Source of the DNA: a virus
Length of the DNA: 64,000 bases
Virus record (IMG/VR): IMGVR_UViG_3300021079_000001
Span: 47,401 to 111,400 of that record
Reading direction: 5' to 3' (one strand)
Under the pieces are notes generated by a model that was not told the origin of the DNA, searched no databases, and saw only the letters and a program-made list of their open reading frames with translations. Every line of letters begins with the position of its first letter. Position 1 is the stretch's first letter. Of this stretch, positions 44,779 through 53,480 are shown in pieces. The position numbers and the translations under genes were made by a program.

Positions 44779-44997
44779 TTATTGTAATTCATTTTTCAGT
44801 GTTTCTACTATTTCATCCATATCACTATAGTCCCTATCTGATACTACACTAATAGTTAACCTATCCCGTAGTTCGTCTATAGCTTCTCTGGCATACCGGT
44901 GACATATTTCTGACATCTCAGCATTTCCTATATCTTCCGAATATTTCACATGCATTTCTTTGAACACTTCCTGTGTAATTTCTATCACTGATCTCAT
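44779..44997 (-). CDS. Small protein
   Basis: 72 residues, helical with C-H-R-Y-A-R-E-A-I-D-E-L-R and an acidic end (DYSDMDEIVETLKNELQ) that resembles the gene at 43493. 4-nt overlap with the upstream gene. Confidence 0.6.
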   Translation of the reverse strand: MRSVIEITQEVFKEMHVKYSEDIGNAEMSEICHRYAREAIDELRDRLTISVVSDRDYSDMDEIVETLKNELQ

Positions 44998-45218
44998 ATC
45001 TGCTCTGTTTTACTGTCTATGTACTGCTGATACAGTTGCTCCCGAGTGTTAGTTTCTTGTTCGAATGTAGAGCATTTTGTAGTTACCCATTCCAGTACTG
45101 CTATACACTCTTGCCTGGAGTACTTTTCCATATATATTTCAATACTTTCTGTCATTCCATGCTTCTCGGAGATATTCCATAATAGCTTATCCTCTCTTAT
45201 TATCTGTTCTGCTGTCAT
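44994..45218 (-). CDS. Small protein
   Basis: 74 residues from ATG 45218 (ATGACAGCAG), which overlaps the stop of the homing endonuclease gene. A longer frame would run back through that gene. Helical and acidic (EQIIREDKLLWNISEKHGM). Function unknown. Confidence 0.6.
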   Translation of the reverse strand: MTAEQIIREDKLLWNISEKHGMTESIEIYMEKYSRQECIAVLEWVTTKCSTFEQETNTREQLYQQYIDSKTEQI

Positions 45219-45979
45219 TCTGTTACTGCTTTTACCTCGTTCATAATACGTTGTCTGGCATTTCTTTTCTTTCTGTAATTGTTTGCACATAATCTACAAT
45301 ATGAGTAGAGACCATCTCCTTTTCTATTTTTTCGACTATGTTTATTGAATTGATCATACAATTTATTTTCACTACACATTCTACATTTTTTGTAGCCTTC
45401 TTTTGGTAAACTGCTTATATAATCTTCATACTCTTTCAACTTTTCAGAGGTCAATACATTCAATCTTGCAAATTCCCCATGGTATTTCAATGCCATTTCA
45501 TTGTATACTACAGCAGCTTCTACTTCTAATTTGCAATTCTTTCTATATGTTACATTATTACAATCTAACTCAGCTACCCAATAACTATATTTTTCACGAT
45601 TCTTTTGTAATGATACACCTTTGTATATGGAAGTAACTTTATCGCTGATTTTTCTTTCACTATTAGCTATATTTTGCCCATTAGTAGCTACTCTCAGATT
45701 ACTTCTCTGATTGTTCAGTGTATTTCTGTCTATATGATCTCCGAATAATTTGGAATCAGTTATAGACAGTATCATTCTATGCATTCGAATAGTTGTATAT
45801 TTTTGTTTACCTTCAAGGTACTCTTTACAGCCACGTCTAGTAACATATATAGCCTCTGTATGATGGTGCTTATAACCACTCCAATTATACTGATTCAACC
45901 ATTCGTAGTCTTCATCATCTACCATTGCATAATTCTCAATAACTGAACCATGTTTTCCACCTAACCATATTTCTTTCAT
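45215..45979 (-). CDS. HNH homing endonuclease with AP2-like DNA-binding domain
   Basis: 254 residues. The N-terminal part has VDDEDYEWLNQYNW, then RMHRMILS and FGDHIDRNTLNNQRSNLRVAT, the HNH core found in phage HNH_3 proteins. SIYKGVSLQKNREKYSYWVAEL resembles an AP2-type DNA-binding domain. A zinc knuckle closes the protein (CRMCSENK...CRLCANNYRKKRN). The ending R-Q-R-I-M-N-E-V-K resembles R-D-R-I-I-Q-E-K at the end of the helicase upstream, with different codons. Its stop overlaps the next start (ATGA). Confidence 0.9.
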   Translation of the reverse strand: MKEIWLGGKHGSVIENYAMVDDEDYEWLNQYNWSGYKHHHTEAIYVTRRGCKEYLEGKQKYTTIRMHRMILSITDSKLFGDHIDRNTLNNQRSNLRVATNGQNIANSERKISDKVTSIYKGVSLQKNREKYSYWVAELDCNNVTYRKNCKLEVEAAVVYNEMALKYHGEFARLNVLTSEKLKEYEDYISSLPKEGYKKCRMCSENKLYDQFNKHSRKNRKGDGLYSYCRLCANNYRKKRNARQRIMNEVKAVTE

Positions 45980-46084
45980 TCCTATAGACTATTATGGCCT
46001 ACCAGAACTAACTGTATGGTACACAGCTTTGTCCTAATAGGCCAATATCTTGATAACGGGTACCATCCGTTTTGTCTATACAAA
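45980..46084 (-). ncRNA. Pseudoknot-type leader, HNH gene after helicase
   Basis: Minus strand: ATTTGTATAGACAA (from about 46085), A ATGGTAC (46066-46060), B TGGCCTA (46044-46038), A' GTACCAT (46022-46016), B' TAGGCCA (46001-45995), ATG 16 nt on. Both stems are perfect 7 bp. TTTGTATAGA, GGTA, GGCCT, TACC, AGTTCT and AGGCC occur in the same order as in the leader at 37637-37741, while stem letters differ in a compensated way. The two are probably homologous RNAs. Confidence 0.62.
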
Positions 46085-46121
46085 TGTCGTACATTTCACT
46101 GGGATTTCCAACTATTTGGTT

Positions 46122-47330
46122 CTACTTTTCTTGTATTATCCTATCTCTATTTGAAGGAAATCCCTGGAAGGGTTTGCTCATTATCTGTTTCTCTTCCCGT
46201 TCTATCTCTGTAGGTAGGAAGTAGCGACCAGTGGTTATCTCCCCATATATAGCATTGTCTATAGGACTCTCTACTGTGATACGGGGCATAGTCTTCAATA
46301 TTCCATATGTTGGGTGCATAGCTATTGGCCATTGTATATTCTCACCATCGAAGTTGTTCTTCAGCATATGTAGTGACCGGTAATAGGTACGTAACTTCTT
46401 GTCTCGTAACTTCTGTAGATCATATCCATTGTGGTCTGCCCTTTCCCCTGCAGGTATATGTGGATATGGGTTGAACATTGCTAATACTATATCTGCTGAT
46501 TTCTGAGTCTGTGAGCTATCTGCGAAGTCACTGAGTTTCGGTACCAGATCCCCTACCAACTTCCGTCTACTGGTATCTGATATAGCCCTGTTCAAGTGCT
46601 GTACTATGATTGGAGAGAATCCGTATATATCTCTAGCTTCATACATAGTTCTATTGAACTTGTCTACTAGTCCTTTTTCTTTCAGGTCCTTCTCCTGATC
46701 CAGTACACTTGCATTGTCCCCTACTATCAGTACTATATGGTTGGGGTGATGTGGTTTGTACTCCCTCTTTGCCAGTATATTGTCCATACTGGTATCTGAC
46801 CTATCCTTGTCTATTATAGTACCGTGTTTCCTGGCGAATGCTTCTATATACTTGCTGATACCTGTAGGGTTGTGACTTCCTTGGAATGCTATCAGTAGAT
46901 CATCCTTCTCCCACTCATCTAGTATTTCACTGTACTTTTCCAACAGAGCATATTCCTCATCAGATAGCTGTTCATTCACCTTTCTACCCAGTATCCGTTT
47001 CGGATGTATCTCTCTACCTGTTTCTTCATATATCTTTCTGGAGATCCAGCGGCTACTGTATGCCGTCATACGCCTTTCCATCAGGAACGATATCACAGAT
47101 AACTTCATCCCTACCGGTTTGTGTTTCAGGTACCATTCTATAGGATCTATGATGAATGTAGTCTGTGCGAGAGTTGTCTTACCTGCAGTAGGCTCTCCAC
47201 CTATCAACACCATAGTACTCTTGCCTATCTCCATATAGTCACATACCCTATCTAGATTTATCGGTATAGTGCCTCCACCTGGTGCTCTACCAGCTTTGAT
47301 CTCTTCTAATAGGTCCTGTCTGAGGCTCAT
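46122..47330 (-). CDS. DnaB-type replicative helicase
   Basis: 402 residues. Walker A G-G-E-P-T-A-G-K-T-T-L near residue 43; VISFLMERRMTAYSSRWIS fits the helicase SF4 E-M-S region; H-I-V-L-I-V-G-D-N-A-S is Walker B; PIIVQHLNRA is the conserved glutamine/histidine strand. The N-terminal DnaB domain is missing, so it is a core-only SF4 enzyme. It unwinds the fork ahead of the family A polymerase. Its C-terminus appears to have been re-made by the neighbouring homing gene. Confidence 0.85.
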   Translation of the reverse strand: MSLRQDLLEEIKAGRAPGGGTIPINLDRVCDYMEIGKSTMVLIGGEPTAGKTTLAQTTFIIDPIEWYLKHKPVGMKLSVISFLMERRMTAYSSRWISRKIYEETGREIHPKRILGRKVNEQLSDEEYALLEKYSEILDEWEKDDLLIAFQGSHNPTGISKYIEAFARKHGTIIDKDRSDTSMDNILAKREYKPHHPNHIVLIVGDNASVLDQEKDLKEKGLVDKFNRTMYEARDIYGFSPIIVQHLNRAISDTSRRKLVGDLVPKLSDFADSSQTQKSADIVLAMFNPYPHIPAGERADHNGYDLQKLRDKKLRTYYRSLHMLKNNFDGENIQWPIAMHPTYGILKTMPRITVESPIDNAIYGEITTGRYFLPTEIEREEKQIMSKPFQGFPSNRDRIIQEK

Positions 47331-47334
47331 AGTT

Positions 47335-47922
47335 CTATTGCTTGTTTGCTAACTTGTTCATTGCTATTTGACGTATTTGCCATACCAGTTGCTCACTATT
47401 CCATTTCTGTATTGTCCGAGGAGCTTCTAATCTACCATCTATCAGTATCTGTAATTCCCGGTAACTGAACATTGGTTTGTTATCCGCTATGTATATATTC
47501 AATACATCAGCATTCTTCCAGTATTGATAATTGTCTACATCGTATGAGATACATTCTGGGCATGGTTCTATGGTTTCTGTTGTCCAGTCATTCACATTCA
47601 GCCTTTCCAACCATATACTGTCTCCCTGATATACTTGTACACCATCCATAGTAGACATCAGCCATTTCTTTTTCTCACTATCATTCCTCGTACCTTCCTG
47701 CTGTAGTATATTGTGTATAGTATCTGCTACTGCCGGTGTCACTATATAGCATACACCATCTATCTGCATATCTACCTTTTCCTGTACTGGTTCTTGTTGC
47801 TGATCCCATAACCCCTGTTCCTGTAGGTACTGTATGATTTCATCTATACATTGTCCATCTGATTTTCTACCATTATCTTGTACTATACTGCGGATAACGG
47901 CTGCTAACTTTGTTGTTTCCAT
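47335..47922 (-). CDS. Unknown protein
   Basis: 195 residues. N-terminal helix-rich region (VIRSIVQDNGRKSDGQCIDEIIQYLQEQG), a central beta part with WLMSTMDGVQVYQGDSIW, and a basic helical end (WQIRQIAMNKLANKQ). Located between two replication genes (4 nt from the helicase), which suggests a replication accessory protein; no domain supports that directly. Confidence 0.55.
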   Translation of the reverse strand: METTKLAAVIRSIVQDNGRKSDGQCIDEIIQYLQEQGLWDQQQEPVQEKVDMQIDGVCYIVTPAVADTIHNILQQEGTRNDSEKKKWLMSTMDGVQVYQGDSIWLERLNVNDWTTETIEPCPECISYDVDNYQYWKNADVLNIYIADNKPMFSYRELQILIDGRLEAPRTIQKWNSEQLVWQIRQIAMNKLANKQ

Positions 47923-47924
47923 AT

Positions 47925-48482
47925 TTATGCACAGTTGTTATTAGTTTCTGTATATTCTTCCTCTTCTTCAGTACCTATCATAGCCTCATAACGGGCCTGT
48001 CTGATCCACACTTCGAGACTTGGAAGGTACTGCATACCATTATTACCACTCTCATAGCTCTCTTCCTTGACCATCTGTATCTGTTTCCTTACTGCTCCTA
48101 GTATCTGGTCATGTGTTACACTACCTACAGCTACTGCTTTTAGATATAACATCTCACACACTTGGTAGTTAGCACGTAACACTCTAGAACTTTTCCAACT
48201 TATTCCTCTGTAGGAAAATGATGCACTAGATGGATATGCATCCCAAATGGTTTGAAATTTACTATCTACTACTATTGGTTTCTTTTTCTCTTTGACTGTA
48301 CCTGTATCTACCAGATATTCATCTAATTTCAAACTCATCAATATACCACTAATAGTACCTACGGTAACTGCTCTGGTTGTTTTTCCATTGACCAATGTAG
48401 TTACATCCAGAGAACCTTCATTCTTCAATTTCTCTGCTATATATTGCATCAATTTGGCAAAATCACTATTTGTTATTTGCAT
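47925..48482 (-). CDS. Unknown protein, replication module
   Basis: 185 residues from the ATG at 48482 (leader AAATTACAG); a longer frame reaches 48542. The first 70 residues look like a winged-helix or helical DNA-binding domain (FAKLMQYIAEKLKNEGSL...TISGILMSLKLDEYLVDTG). The C-terminal part contains MQYLPSLEVWIRQARYEAM. No firm family. Confidence 0.5.
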   Translation of the reverse strand: MQITNSDFAKLMQYIAEKLKNEGSLDVTTLVNGKTTRAVTVGTISGILMSLKLDEYLVDTGTVKEKKKPIVVDSKFQTIWDAYPSSASFSYRGISWKSSRVLRANYQVCEMLYLKAVAVGSVTHDQILGAVRKQIQMVKEESYESGNNGMQYLPSLEVWIRQARYEAMIGTEEEEEYTETNNNCA

Positions 48483-48573
48483 CTGTAATTTGATTTGTTG
48501 TAGAAGAAATTGGGTACACAATGTACATAATTTCTCCCACAATTGCTAGTAAATTATTGCATATTTTTCACTA

Positions 48574-48693
48574 TTATCTGAACCATAAATACCTAATCAG
48601 TGCTATACCAGTACATATCACTATAGCTAGTACGAACCACCTGGTAAATGGGTCTCTATTGTCTTCATCTGTTGTACTATCGAATGTATTCAT
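48574..48693 (-). CDS. Small membrane protein (39 residues)
   Basis: An acidic head (MNTFDSTTDEDNRDPFTRW) is followed by one clear transmembrane helix (FVLAIVICTGIALIRYLWF). Likely inner-membrane with the N-terminus in the cytoplasm. Function unknown. Confidence 0.55.
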   Translation of the reverse strand: MNTFDSTTDEDNRDPFTRWFVLAIVICTGIALIRYLWFR

Positions 48694-48798
48694 TATACCT
48701 AATTGGATGTTTGTTTGATCGAGAGTATGTCTAATTTGTTTGTCATATTGTTTGATTTTGTTGTACTAGAATAATTCAATAATCCCTCGCTCTCTAAT
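48694..48798 (-). other. Spacer downstream of DNA polymerase
   Basis: About 105 nt. A 15-codon frame (MTNKLDILSIKQTSN) begins near 48745 behind an AAATCAAACAAT leader but is too short to support. Nothing else recognised. Confidence 0.25.
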
Positions 48799-50769
48799 CT
48801 AATGGCTCCAACACTTTGCTATTTCTGCTGATGCTCTCAATTTGACTCTGGAGAAGTACAAAGCACCTGCATCTTCCATTGCCTTTACCAGTGCTTCTTT
48901 AACTGTTTGTTCCATATTCTCCGGACATTCTACTAGGTATTGATCATGGATAAACGATACTATGAATACCTTACCTAATAGATTATTCTCCCTTATCCAT
49001 TTGTAGAAGTAGATACCAGCTATCTTGGAAATAGAAGCGGCCTGACCTTGTATAGGGAAGTTATATGCCTTTCTACTTATCTCTCCCTTGATGCTGAAGT
49101 ACTCCCGAACTTTTGTTTTCATTAACTGAAAATGGTAATCTTCTGGATTACTCTCTTTCATCAATCTGTACTTTTCCCAGAAATTCCTATCGAATTCTCT
49201 GTGTAGCTCTCTGTACCTGGTATGGTTGTGGATATATGATTTCCTTTTGTTTCTAGTGTCTATCAGTATATAGCCATCTCTGAGTGCCTGGTCTTCACAT
49301 TTTTTGTAATGACTCTTCAACTCTTTGAATGCCTCGAAGTACAATTGATAGAACCTGTCACCTTCTTCCTGAGATATTTTCAGGTTATCTGCGACTGTCT
49401 TACCTACACCACCGAATGATACAGTAAACCCACCTACTTTCGCATTCTGTCTAAGAGCAGTATGGTGTTCTTTTACTTCTTCCATGGTTTTTCCCTGTAA
49501 TTCTGGATATATCTTCAATGCATTATAGCTATGGAAATCTGTGAATCCATTATCGAAAAACTCTAGTAGTCCTGGCTCCAGTGACTTGTTGGTGAGTACT
49601 ACTATTTCCATACTACTATAATCAGCATCTACTATACTATTACCTGGTGCAGATACGAAACAATTACGGGTCTGTGTATTATTGGGGAGATTCTGCAGAT
49701 TAATGTACTCCTCTTTTGTATCCTTGTTTTTTCCACCACAACTTGTTCTACCAGTATCCATTATCTGAGTGAATTGTGTATACACTCTTCCGGTAGATGG
49801 ATGTATCTGGTTGATAAAACTCTGGCCATATGTGCCTACTACTTTTTGTAGTTCTTTGTAGTGCAGATAGTCTTTGATAAATGGAAATTGTTCCTGATAT
49901 TTCTCTATGCTTTTGGCACTTGCTGACTGTTTCCTAACCCCTTTTACAGTTTCCCAACAGTCTATACCCAATTCTGTAAATAGCTTGATAACCTGCGCAG
50001 GAGAGTCCCAGTTGATTCTTGTAGTTAGCTCTGGATTGAATAGGTCCATCTGATAATTGATGTACTTCTTCATATCTTGTGAAAATATGAGATTATCCAT
50101 TAACTTTCTGGCATTTTGGAGCAACTGCTTATCCTTTTCCATCTTTAACTTCCATGCATCTGTATCTAACCGAATACCACAGAACTCTATATATGCTAAT
50201 ACCAGTACATAGTCATTCTCCAGATTGATGCATTTTACAAGGTCTTTCTCGTATGCTTCTATCAGTTGATTTTTCCGTAATGCATGTAGATACTTCACAT
50301 CATCTGCAGCGTACTGAATCACTTCTCCCTGTACAGCTTTATCTACTATACCTTTTCTCACTGATTTATCCAGGTCTACATCTAGCCTTTTCTTGGCTAC
50401 AATGTTCAATGCCTTTCTATGATATGCATCCCCACAGTACATGACACACTCTGCTAGGAATGTATCATATACTTTTGTGGGGAATATACCCGCCTTGTAT
50501 AAGAACTTCACATCGAACTTCATGTTGTGAGCTATGAGCCCCTTTGTCTCTAACAGTAGCTTGAATGACTGCAGATGTACTGGATGGATTACAAACTGAT
50601 TATCGGCATCTCCTAACTGGAAACATTTGATATCATTGTCCATAAAGTGGAGTCCATTTGTCTCTGTATCAATAGCTATCCATTCATGATCCTGTAAGTA
50701 ATCTATACAGCTGTTCACATTACACTGCAGGAACTGTCCATCTGTAAATCCAATTACATATATACTCAT
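48799..50769 (-). CDS. Family A DNA polymerase with 3'-5' exonuclease
   Basis: 656 residues. Exonuclease motifs: A-I-D-T-E-T-N-G-L (ExoI), A-H-N-M-K-F-D-V-K-F-L (ExoII), Y-A-A-D-D-V-K-Y-L (ExoIII). Polymerase motifs: A = V-D-A-D-Y-S-S-M-E; B = R-Q-N-A-K-V-G-G-F-T-V-S-F-G-G, phenylalanine replacing the usual tyrosine; C = I-H-D-Q, the usual H-D-E having E to Q. Size and order match T7-like replicative polymerases. It copies the phage genome, probably together with the helicase and primase of this arm. Confidence 0.95.
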   Translation of the reverse strand: MSIYVIGFTDGQFLQCNVNSCIDYLQDHEWIAIDTETNGLHFMDNDIKCFQLGDADNQFVIHPVHLQSFKLLLETKGLIAHNMKFDVKFLYKAGIFPTKVYDTFLAECVMYCGDAYHRKALNIVAKKRLDVDLDKSVRKGIVDKAVQGEVIQYAADDVKYLHALRKNQLIEAYEKDLVKCINLENDYVLVLAYIEFCGIRLDTDAWKLKMEKDKQLLQNARKLMDNLIFSQDMKKYINYQMDLFNPELTTRINWDSPAQVIKLFTELGIDCWETVKGVRKQSASAKSIEKYQEQFPFIKDYLHYKELQKVVGTYGQSFINQIHPSTGRVYTQFTQIMDTGRTSCGGKNKDTKEEYINLQNLPNNTQTRNCFVSAPGNSIVDADYSSMEIVVLTNKSLEPGLLEFFDNGFTDFHSYNALKIYPELQGKTMEEVKEHHTALRQNAKVGGFTVSFGGVGKTVADNLKISQEEGDRFYQLYFEAFKELKSHYKKCEDQALRDGYILIDTRNKRKSYIHNHTRYRELHREFDRNFWEKYRLMKESNPEDYHFQLMKTKVREYFSIKGEISRKAYNFPIQGQAASISKIAGIYFYKWIRENNLLGKVFIVSFIHDQYLVECPENMEQTVKEALVKAMEDAGALYFSRVKLRASAEIAKCWSH

Positions 50770-50793
50770 TCTATTATCTGTTTTATTTGTATA

Positions 50794-51102
50794 TTATCCG
50801 TTCAACTCTTGTTGTAATGTTATTATCTTTTCCTGGGTATTTGCATTGCTCTTTTTCAGGTACTCCAATTGTTCTGCTATTTTCACCTTTTTCAACACTT
50901 CTGCGTCTTCTATTGTGAATACTATATAATCTCCATACCCTACTTCTTTCCACAGTCCTTTATCACCCATATAGAAAGTAGCAAGTACTTCTCCACCATA
51001 TGACCCCTCTTTCTGCACCTGGAATGCTGTTGTTTCCTTGATAGCTTCATATGTTACATACCATGCTTGTTTTACTTCGATATTAGTTGTTTGATTTTCC
51101 AT
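50794..51102 (-). CDS. Unknown small protein
   Basis: 102 residues. Beta-rich start (QAWYVTYEAIKETTAFQVQKEGS) and a coiled-coil-like end (VLKKVKIAEQLEYLKKSNANTQEKI). May form a dimer through that coil. Function unknown. Confidence 0.55.
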   Translation of the reverse strand: MENQTTNIEVKQAWYVTYEAIKETTAFQVQKEGSYGGEVLATFYMGDKGLWKEVGYGDYIVFTIEDAEVLKKVKIAEQLEYLKKSNANTQEKIITLQQELNG

Positions 51103-51103
51103 A

Positions 51104-51295
51104 TTATTGTTTGTTTGCTTGTTGATTAGTTATTTGTTCTTTATTTATTTTCCTATTCTTACTTACTGCTCGTACACAATAGAGTATAGTATTACCTATT
51201 GATTCCAGTATACAACTAACTAGTAGTATCACAAATGCCATACAGCATATGGTCATTGCCCAATGGTCTGACATTGTTTGTAGTGCTTCTTTCAT
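51104..51295 (-). CDS. Small membrane protein
   Basis: 63 residues with a central hydrophobic helix (WAMTICCMAFVILLVSCILE) and a basic, asparagine/glutamine-rich tail. Probably an inner-membrane protein. One nucleotide from the downstream gene. Confidence 0.6.
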   Translation of the reverse strand: MKEALQTMSDHWAMTICCMAFVILLVSCILESIGNTILYCVRAVSKNRKINKEQITNQQANKQ

Positions 51296-51298
51296 AAA

Positions 51299-51490
51299 CT
51301 ATTCTTTTATTGCTTGTGCTGGTATGATTTCTACACAATCTACCCAGTTTTTTCCTCCTATTTGGACGGTTGGATGCTGCCTGGTTTCTACTGCCCCAGA
51401 GAATAGGGACAGTAACATGAGCTTCTCTATTTCTGTTTCCGGGGATACATACATAGTTGTAGATCCATTTTGTGTCATGATTATTTTCAT
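51299..51490 (-). CDS. Small protein
   Basis: 63 residues, beta-rich (TTMYVSPETEIEKLMLLSLFSGA...NWVDCVEIIPAQAIKE). Overlaps the preceding gene by 4 nt. Function unknown. Confidence 0.55.
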   Translation of the reverse strand: MKIIMTQNGSTTMYVSPETEIEKLMLLSLFSGAVETRQHPTVQIGGKNWVDCVEIIPAQAIKE

Positions 51491-51621
51491 CGTATATGTT
51501 GTTTGATACAGTTTCTAATTGGATATATTATACTACGAAATAGCCCTCCATCATATCCGAAATAAAGTATCAGATGCAATATACATATACCAAATAATAT
51601 TGCTGTGATTATATCTTTCAT
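51487..51621 (-). CDS. Small membrane protein (44 residues)
   Basis: Begins MKDIITAILFGICILHLILY, one hydrophobic helix, then a basic tail (FRSIIYPIRNCIKQHIR). Its TGA overlaps the next ATG. Part of a cluster of tiny membrane proteins between 51104 and 52645. Confidence 0.55.
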   Translation of the reverse strand: MKDIITAILFGICILHLILYFGYDGGLFRSIIYPIRNCIKQHIR

Positions 51622-51624
51622 TGT

Positions 51625-51807
51625 TTATTTGATTTTCATTCCTCCGAGATCCATTTCAAAATCTTCTGCATCTAACCCCGTATCATCTGGTGCATTGTAT
51701 GGTAATTCGCCTATTTGTCCAATATAGTGTTTATACCCACTAGTAGATCTATTCCTATCATTATCTAGTATTTTAACTTTTTTGCCTATTATTTTTTCTC
51801 TATTCAT
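51625..51807 (-). CDS. Small protein
   Basis: 60 residues: REKIIGKKVKILDNDRNRST, then an acidic end (DAEDFEMDLGGMKIK). The beginning resembles small beta-barrel (KOW/SH3-like) sequences. Function unknown. Confidence 0.55.
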   Translation of the reverse strand: MNREKIIGKKVKILDNDRNRSTSGYKHYIGQIGELPYNAPDDTGLDAEDFEMDLGGMKIK

Positions 51808-51878
51808 ATATTTGATTATTGCAGTAGTCTATCTGAACTGTGTCTATCAGTCAATGATATTATACTGGTGTGAGTTGA

Positions 51879-52205
51879 TTATTTGAATTCTTTATCATTT
51901 ACTAATACCCGCACACCCTTGGAGAACATCAGATTATCTATCAGTTTACCACTTCTCTGATAATTGTCCATCAGTTGAATCTGGGCTTGTTCTCTCATCT
52001 GTTTTCTGATACCTGCTATTTCAGCTAGTATCTGTTGTTTCCGTTGTTCGCTATAATTCCAGTTCAATCGGTTACCTTGTATATAATTAGCTACTACATC
52101 TGCAGTTGCTTTCTTGTGCTCTGGCACATGTGCTTGGACAGTTGACATATCTAATGTACTGCCTGCCAGTATCAATACTGCACCTAATTTGGTTGATTGT
52201 TTCAT
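51879..52205 (-). CDS. Exported helical protein
   Basis: 108 residues. N-terminal signal peptide MKQSTKLGAVLILAGSTLDM with a possible cut after VQA. The mature part is charged and helical (RKQQILAEIAGIRKQMREQ). Probably periplasmic. Preceded by one of four near-identical TTCAC-type leaders. Confidence 0.6.
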   Translation of the reverse strand: MKQSTKLGAVLILAGSTLDMSTVQAHVPEHKKATADVVANYIQGNRLNWNYSEQRKQQILAEIAGIRKQMREQAQIQLMDNYQRSGKLIDNLMFSKGVRVLVNDKEFK

Positions 52206-52243
52206 TTGATTTGATTGTTTGTATTGTGTGAATTAAATTGTTG

Positions 52244-52645
52244 CTATTTATCTAGTGGATTACCATATATACCATTCATGAAATCTTCATCATGTTCTTC
52301 TACCCATTCCCGGTATCCTTTGTGTATATAACTACTTTTGTCTATTGGCCATGTTTTCTCTACATGTGGACGTTCTACCTCTTCATGTACTTCATGTATA
52401 TGGCATTCTATCTCTTGCTGTAGTGCGTAATATTTGTTCATCCATTCTTTACCTTTTCTAAGAGTATTATCTATATCTATACGCAATTTCCATTCTGAGT
52501 CTGATAATCTCTCTACTTCTTCTATATGTCTCTGTAACATTTCTTTGTATCTATTCTCAGCTCTCCAATACCCAATTATATATGAGAGACCTATCAGTAT
52601 ACCTGCTACTATTGTACTCAATATGCTTACCTGTTCTGTTGTCAT
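52244..52645 (-). CDS. Membrane protein with cytoplasmic helical domain
   Basis: 133 residues. One N-terminal helix (VSILSTIVAGILIGLSYIIGYW), then a long charged helix (RYKEMLQRHIEEVERL...) and an acidic C-terminus. Resembles small envelope-associated phage proteins; function unknown. Confidence 0.6.
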   Translation of the reverse strand: MTTEQVSILSTIVAGILIGLSYIIGYWRAENRYKEMLQRHIEEVERLSDSEWKLRIDIDNTLRKGKEWMNKYYALQQEIECHIHEVHEEVERPHVEKTWPIDKSSYIHKGYREWVEEHDEDFMNGIYGNPLDK

Positions 52646-52851
52646 ATAATTCGTTTGTTGTGTAGTTCCTGTAATAGTTCTATCTTGGCCCCATATACTG
52701 TCCTGGTATGCTGTTCTATGGCAGATGGGTCTATATTACCCATTACCTTTTCTATACCTGCTACTGTCTCTCCATTTCCCCCTATGAGGTGCGCATACTT
52801 CCATAACCAGAGTGGAAGAATATATTCATCTGTCTGTGTATCTGTTGTCAT
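52642..52851 (-). CDS. Small protein
   Basis: 69 residues: PLWLWKYAHLIGGNGETVAGIEKVMG and a helical end (IELLQELHNKRII). Overlaps the downstream membrane protein by 4 nt. Function unknown. Confidence 0.55.
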   Translation of the reverse strand: MTTDTQTDEYILPLWLWKYAHLIGGNGETVAGIEKVMGNIDPSAIEQHTRTVYGAKIELLQELHNKRII

Positions 52852-52852
52852 A

Positions 52853-53035
52853 TTATTGCTCTTTATTTTTCTGGTTCATGTATTGTTGTGTCTTCTTAAC
52901 TACTATTGGTGGGCTACTTTCATCTATAGGGTACTGGTATGCTTTTTTCTTCGGTTTTCCTGGCATGAATGTATCTTTCCCTTTCCTTGGATTATTGGGG
53001 TAATTGCTGCTGATATCGTCTGTATATTTTGCCAT
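52853..53035 (-). CDS. Small basic protein overlapped by HNH gene
   Basis: 60 residues, basic and proline/lysine-rich (NNPRKGKDTFMPGKPKKKAY), likely disordered or nucleic-acid binding. The upstream HNH gene ends 44 nt inside it in another frame, suggesting the HNH insertion took place at this junction. Confidence 0.55.
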   Translation of the reverse strand: MAKYTDDISSNYPNNPRKGKDTFMPGKPKKKAYQYPIDESSPPIVVKKTQQYMNQKNKEQ

Positions 53036-53480
53036 AGAGTTGTATTATTTCTGTGATATACTTTTCGTGTAATTCTCTTGTATATAATAACATACCTGCT
53101 TTTGTGATATACATCTTGTATGGCTGACTATACTTCAGGTATCGATGTATCAATCCATGATCTTTTGAAGATAGTTCTATAGTGTCTTTCCAATGTTCCT
53201 CATTATATGACCAGTGATGCATTATATTACCAGGAGATTTCTTTATATGACCTGCTGCATAATGGGCTCCTTTCTTTTCTGGATATTTTGCATAGAACTC
53301 GGTTTTCAGTTCTTGCTTCCTCTTTTTCTCCGGTTTTTTCATTGAGACATTACCTGTATGATATTTGTCCACCCTTTCCTGCTTTGTACATTCTTTACAA
53401 CGTGGTCTACATTTACCAGATGGTTTCTTATAGAACTCATCATTTTCCTTTTCTACTTTACATTTTGCACAGACTTTCAT
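52992..53480 (-). CDS. HNH-type homing endonuclease candidate
   Basis: 162 residues. It opens with a Cys4 zinc knuckle (CAKCKVEKENDEFYKK...CRPRCKEC). M-H-H-W-S-Y-N-E-E-H-W and SSKDHGLIHRYLKY supply histidines of an HNH-like site. It has the strongest promoter of the endonuclease genes here and a leader with interleaved stems. The end overlaps the next gene by 44 nt, typical of an inserted free-standing gene. Confidence 0.7.
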   Translation of the reverse strand: MKVCAKCKVEKENDEFYKKPSGKCRPRCKECTKQERVDKYHTGNVSMKKPEKKRKQELKTEFYAKYPEKKGAHYAAGHIKKSPGNIMHHWSYNEEHWKDTIELSSKDHGLIHRYLKYSQPYKMYITKAGMLLYTRELHEKYITEIIQLYGKIYRRYQQQLPQ

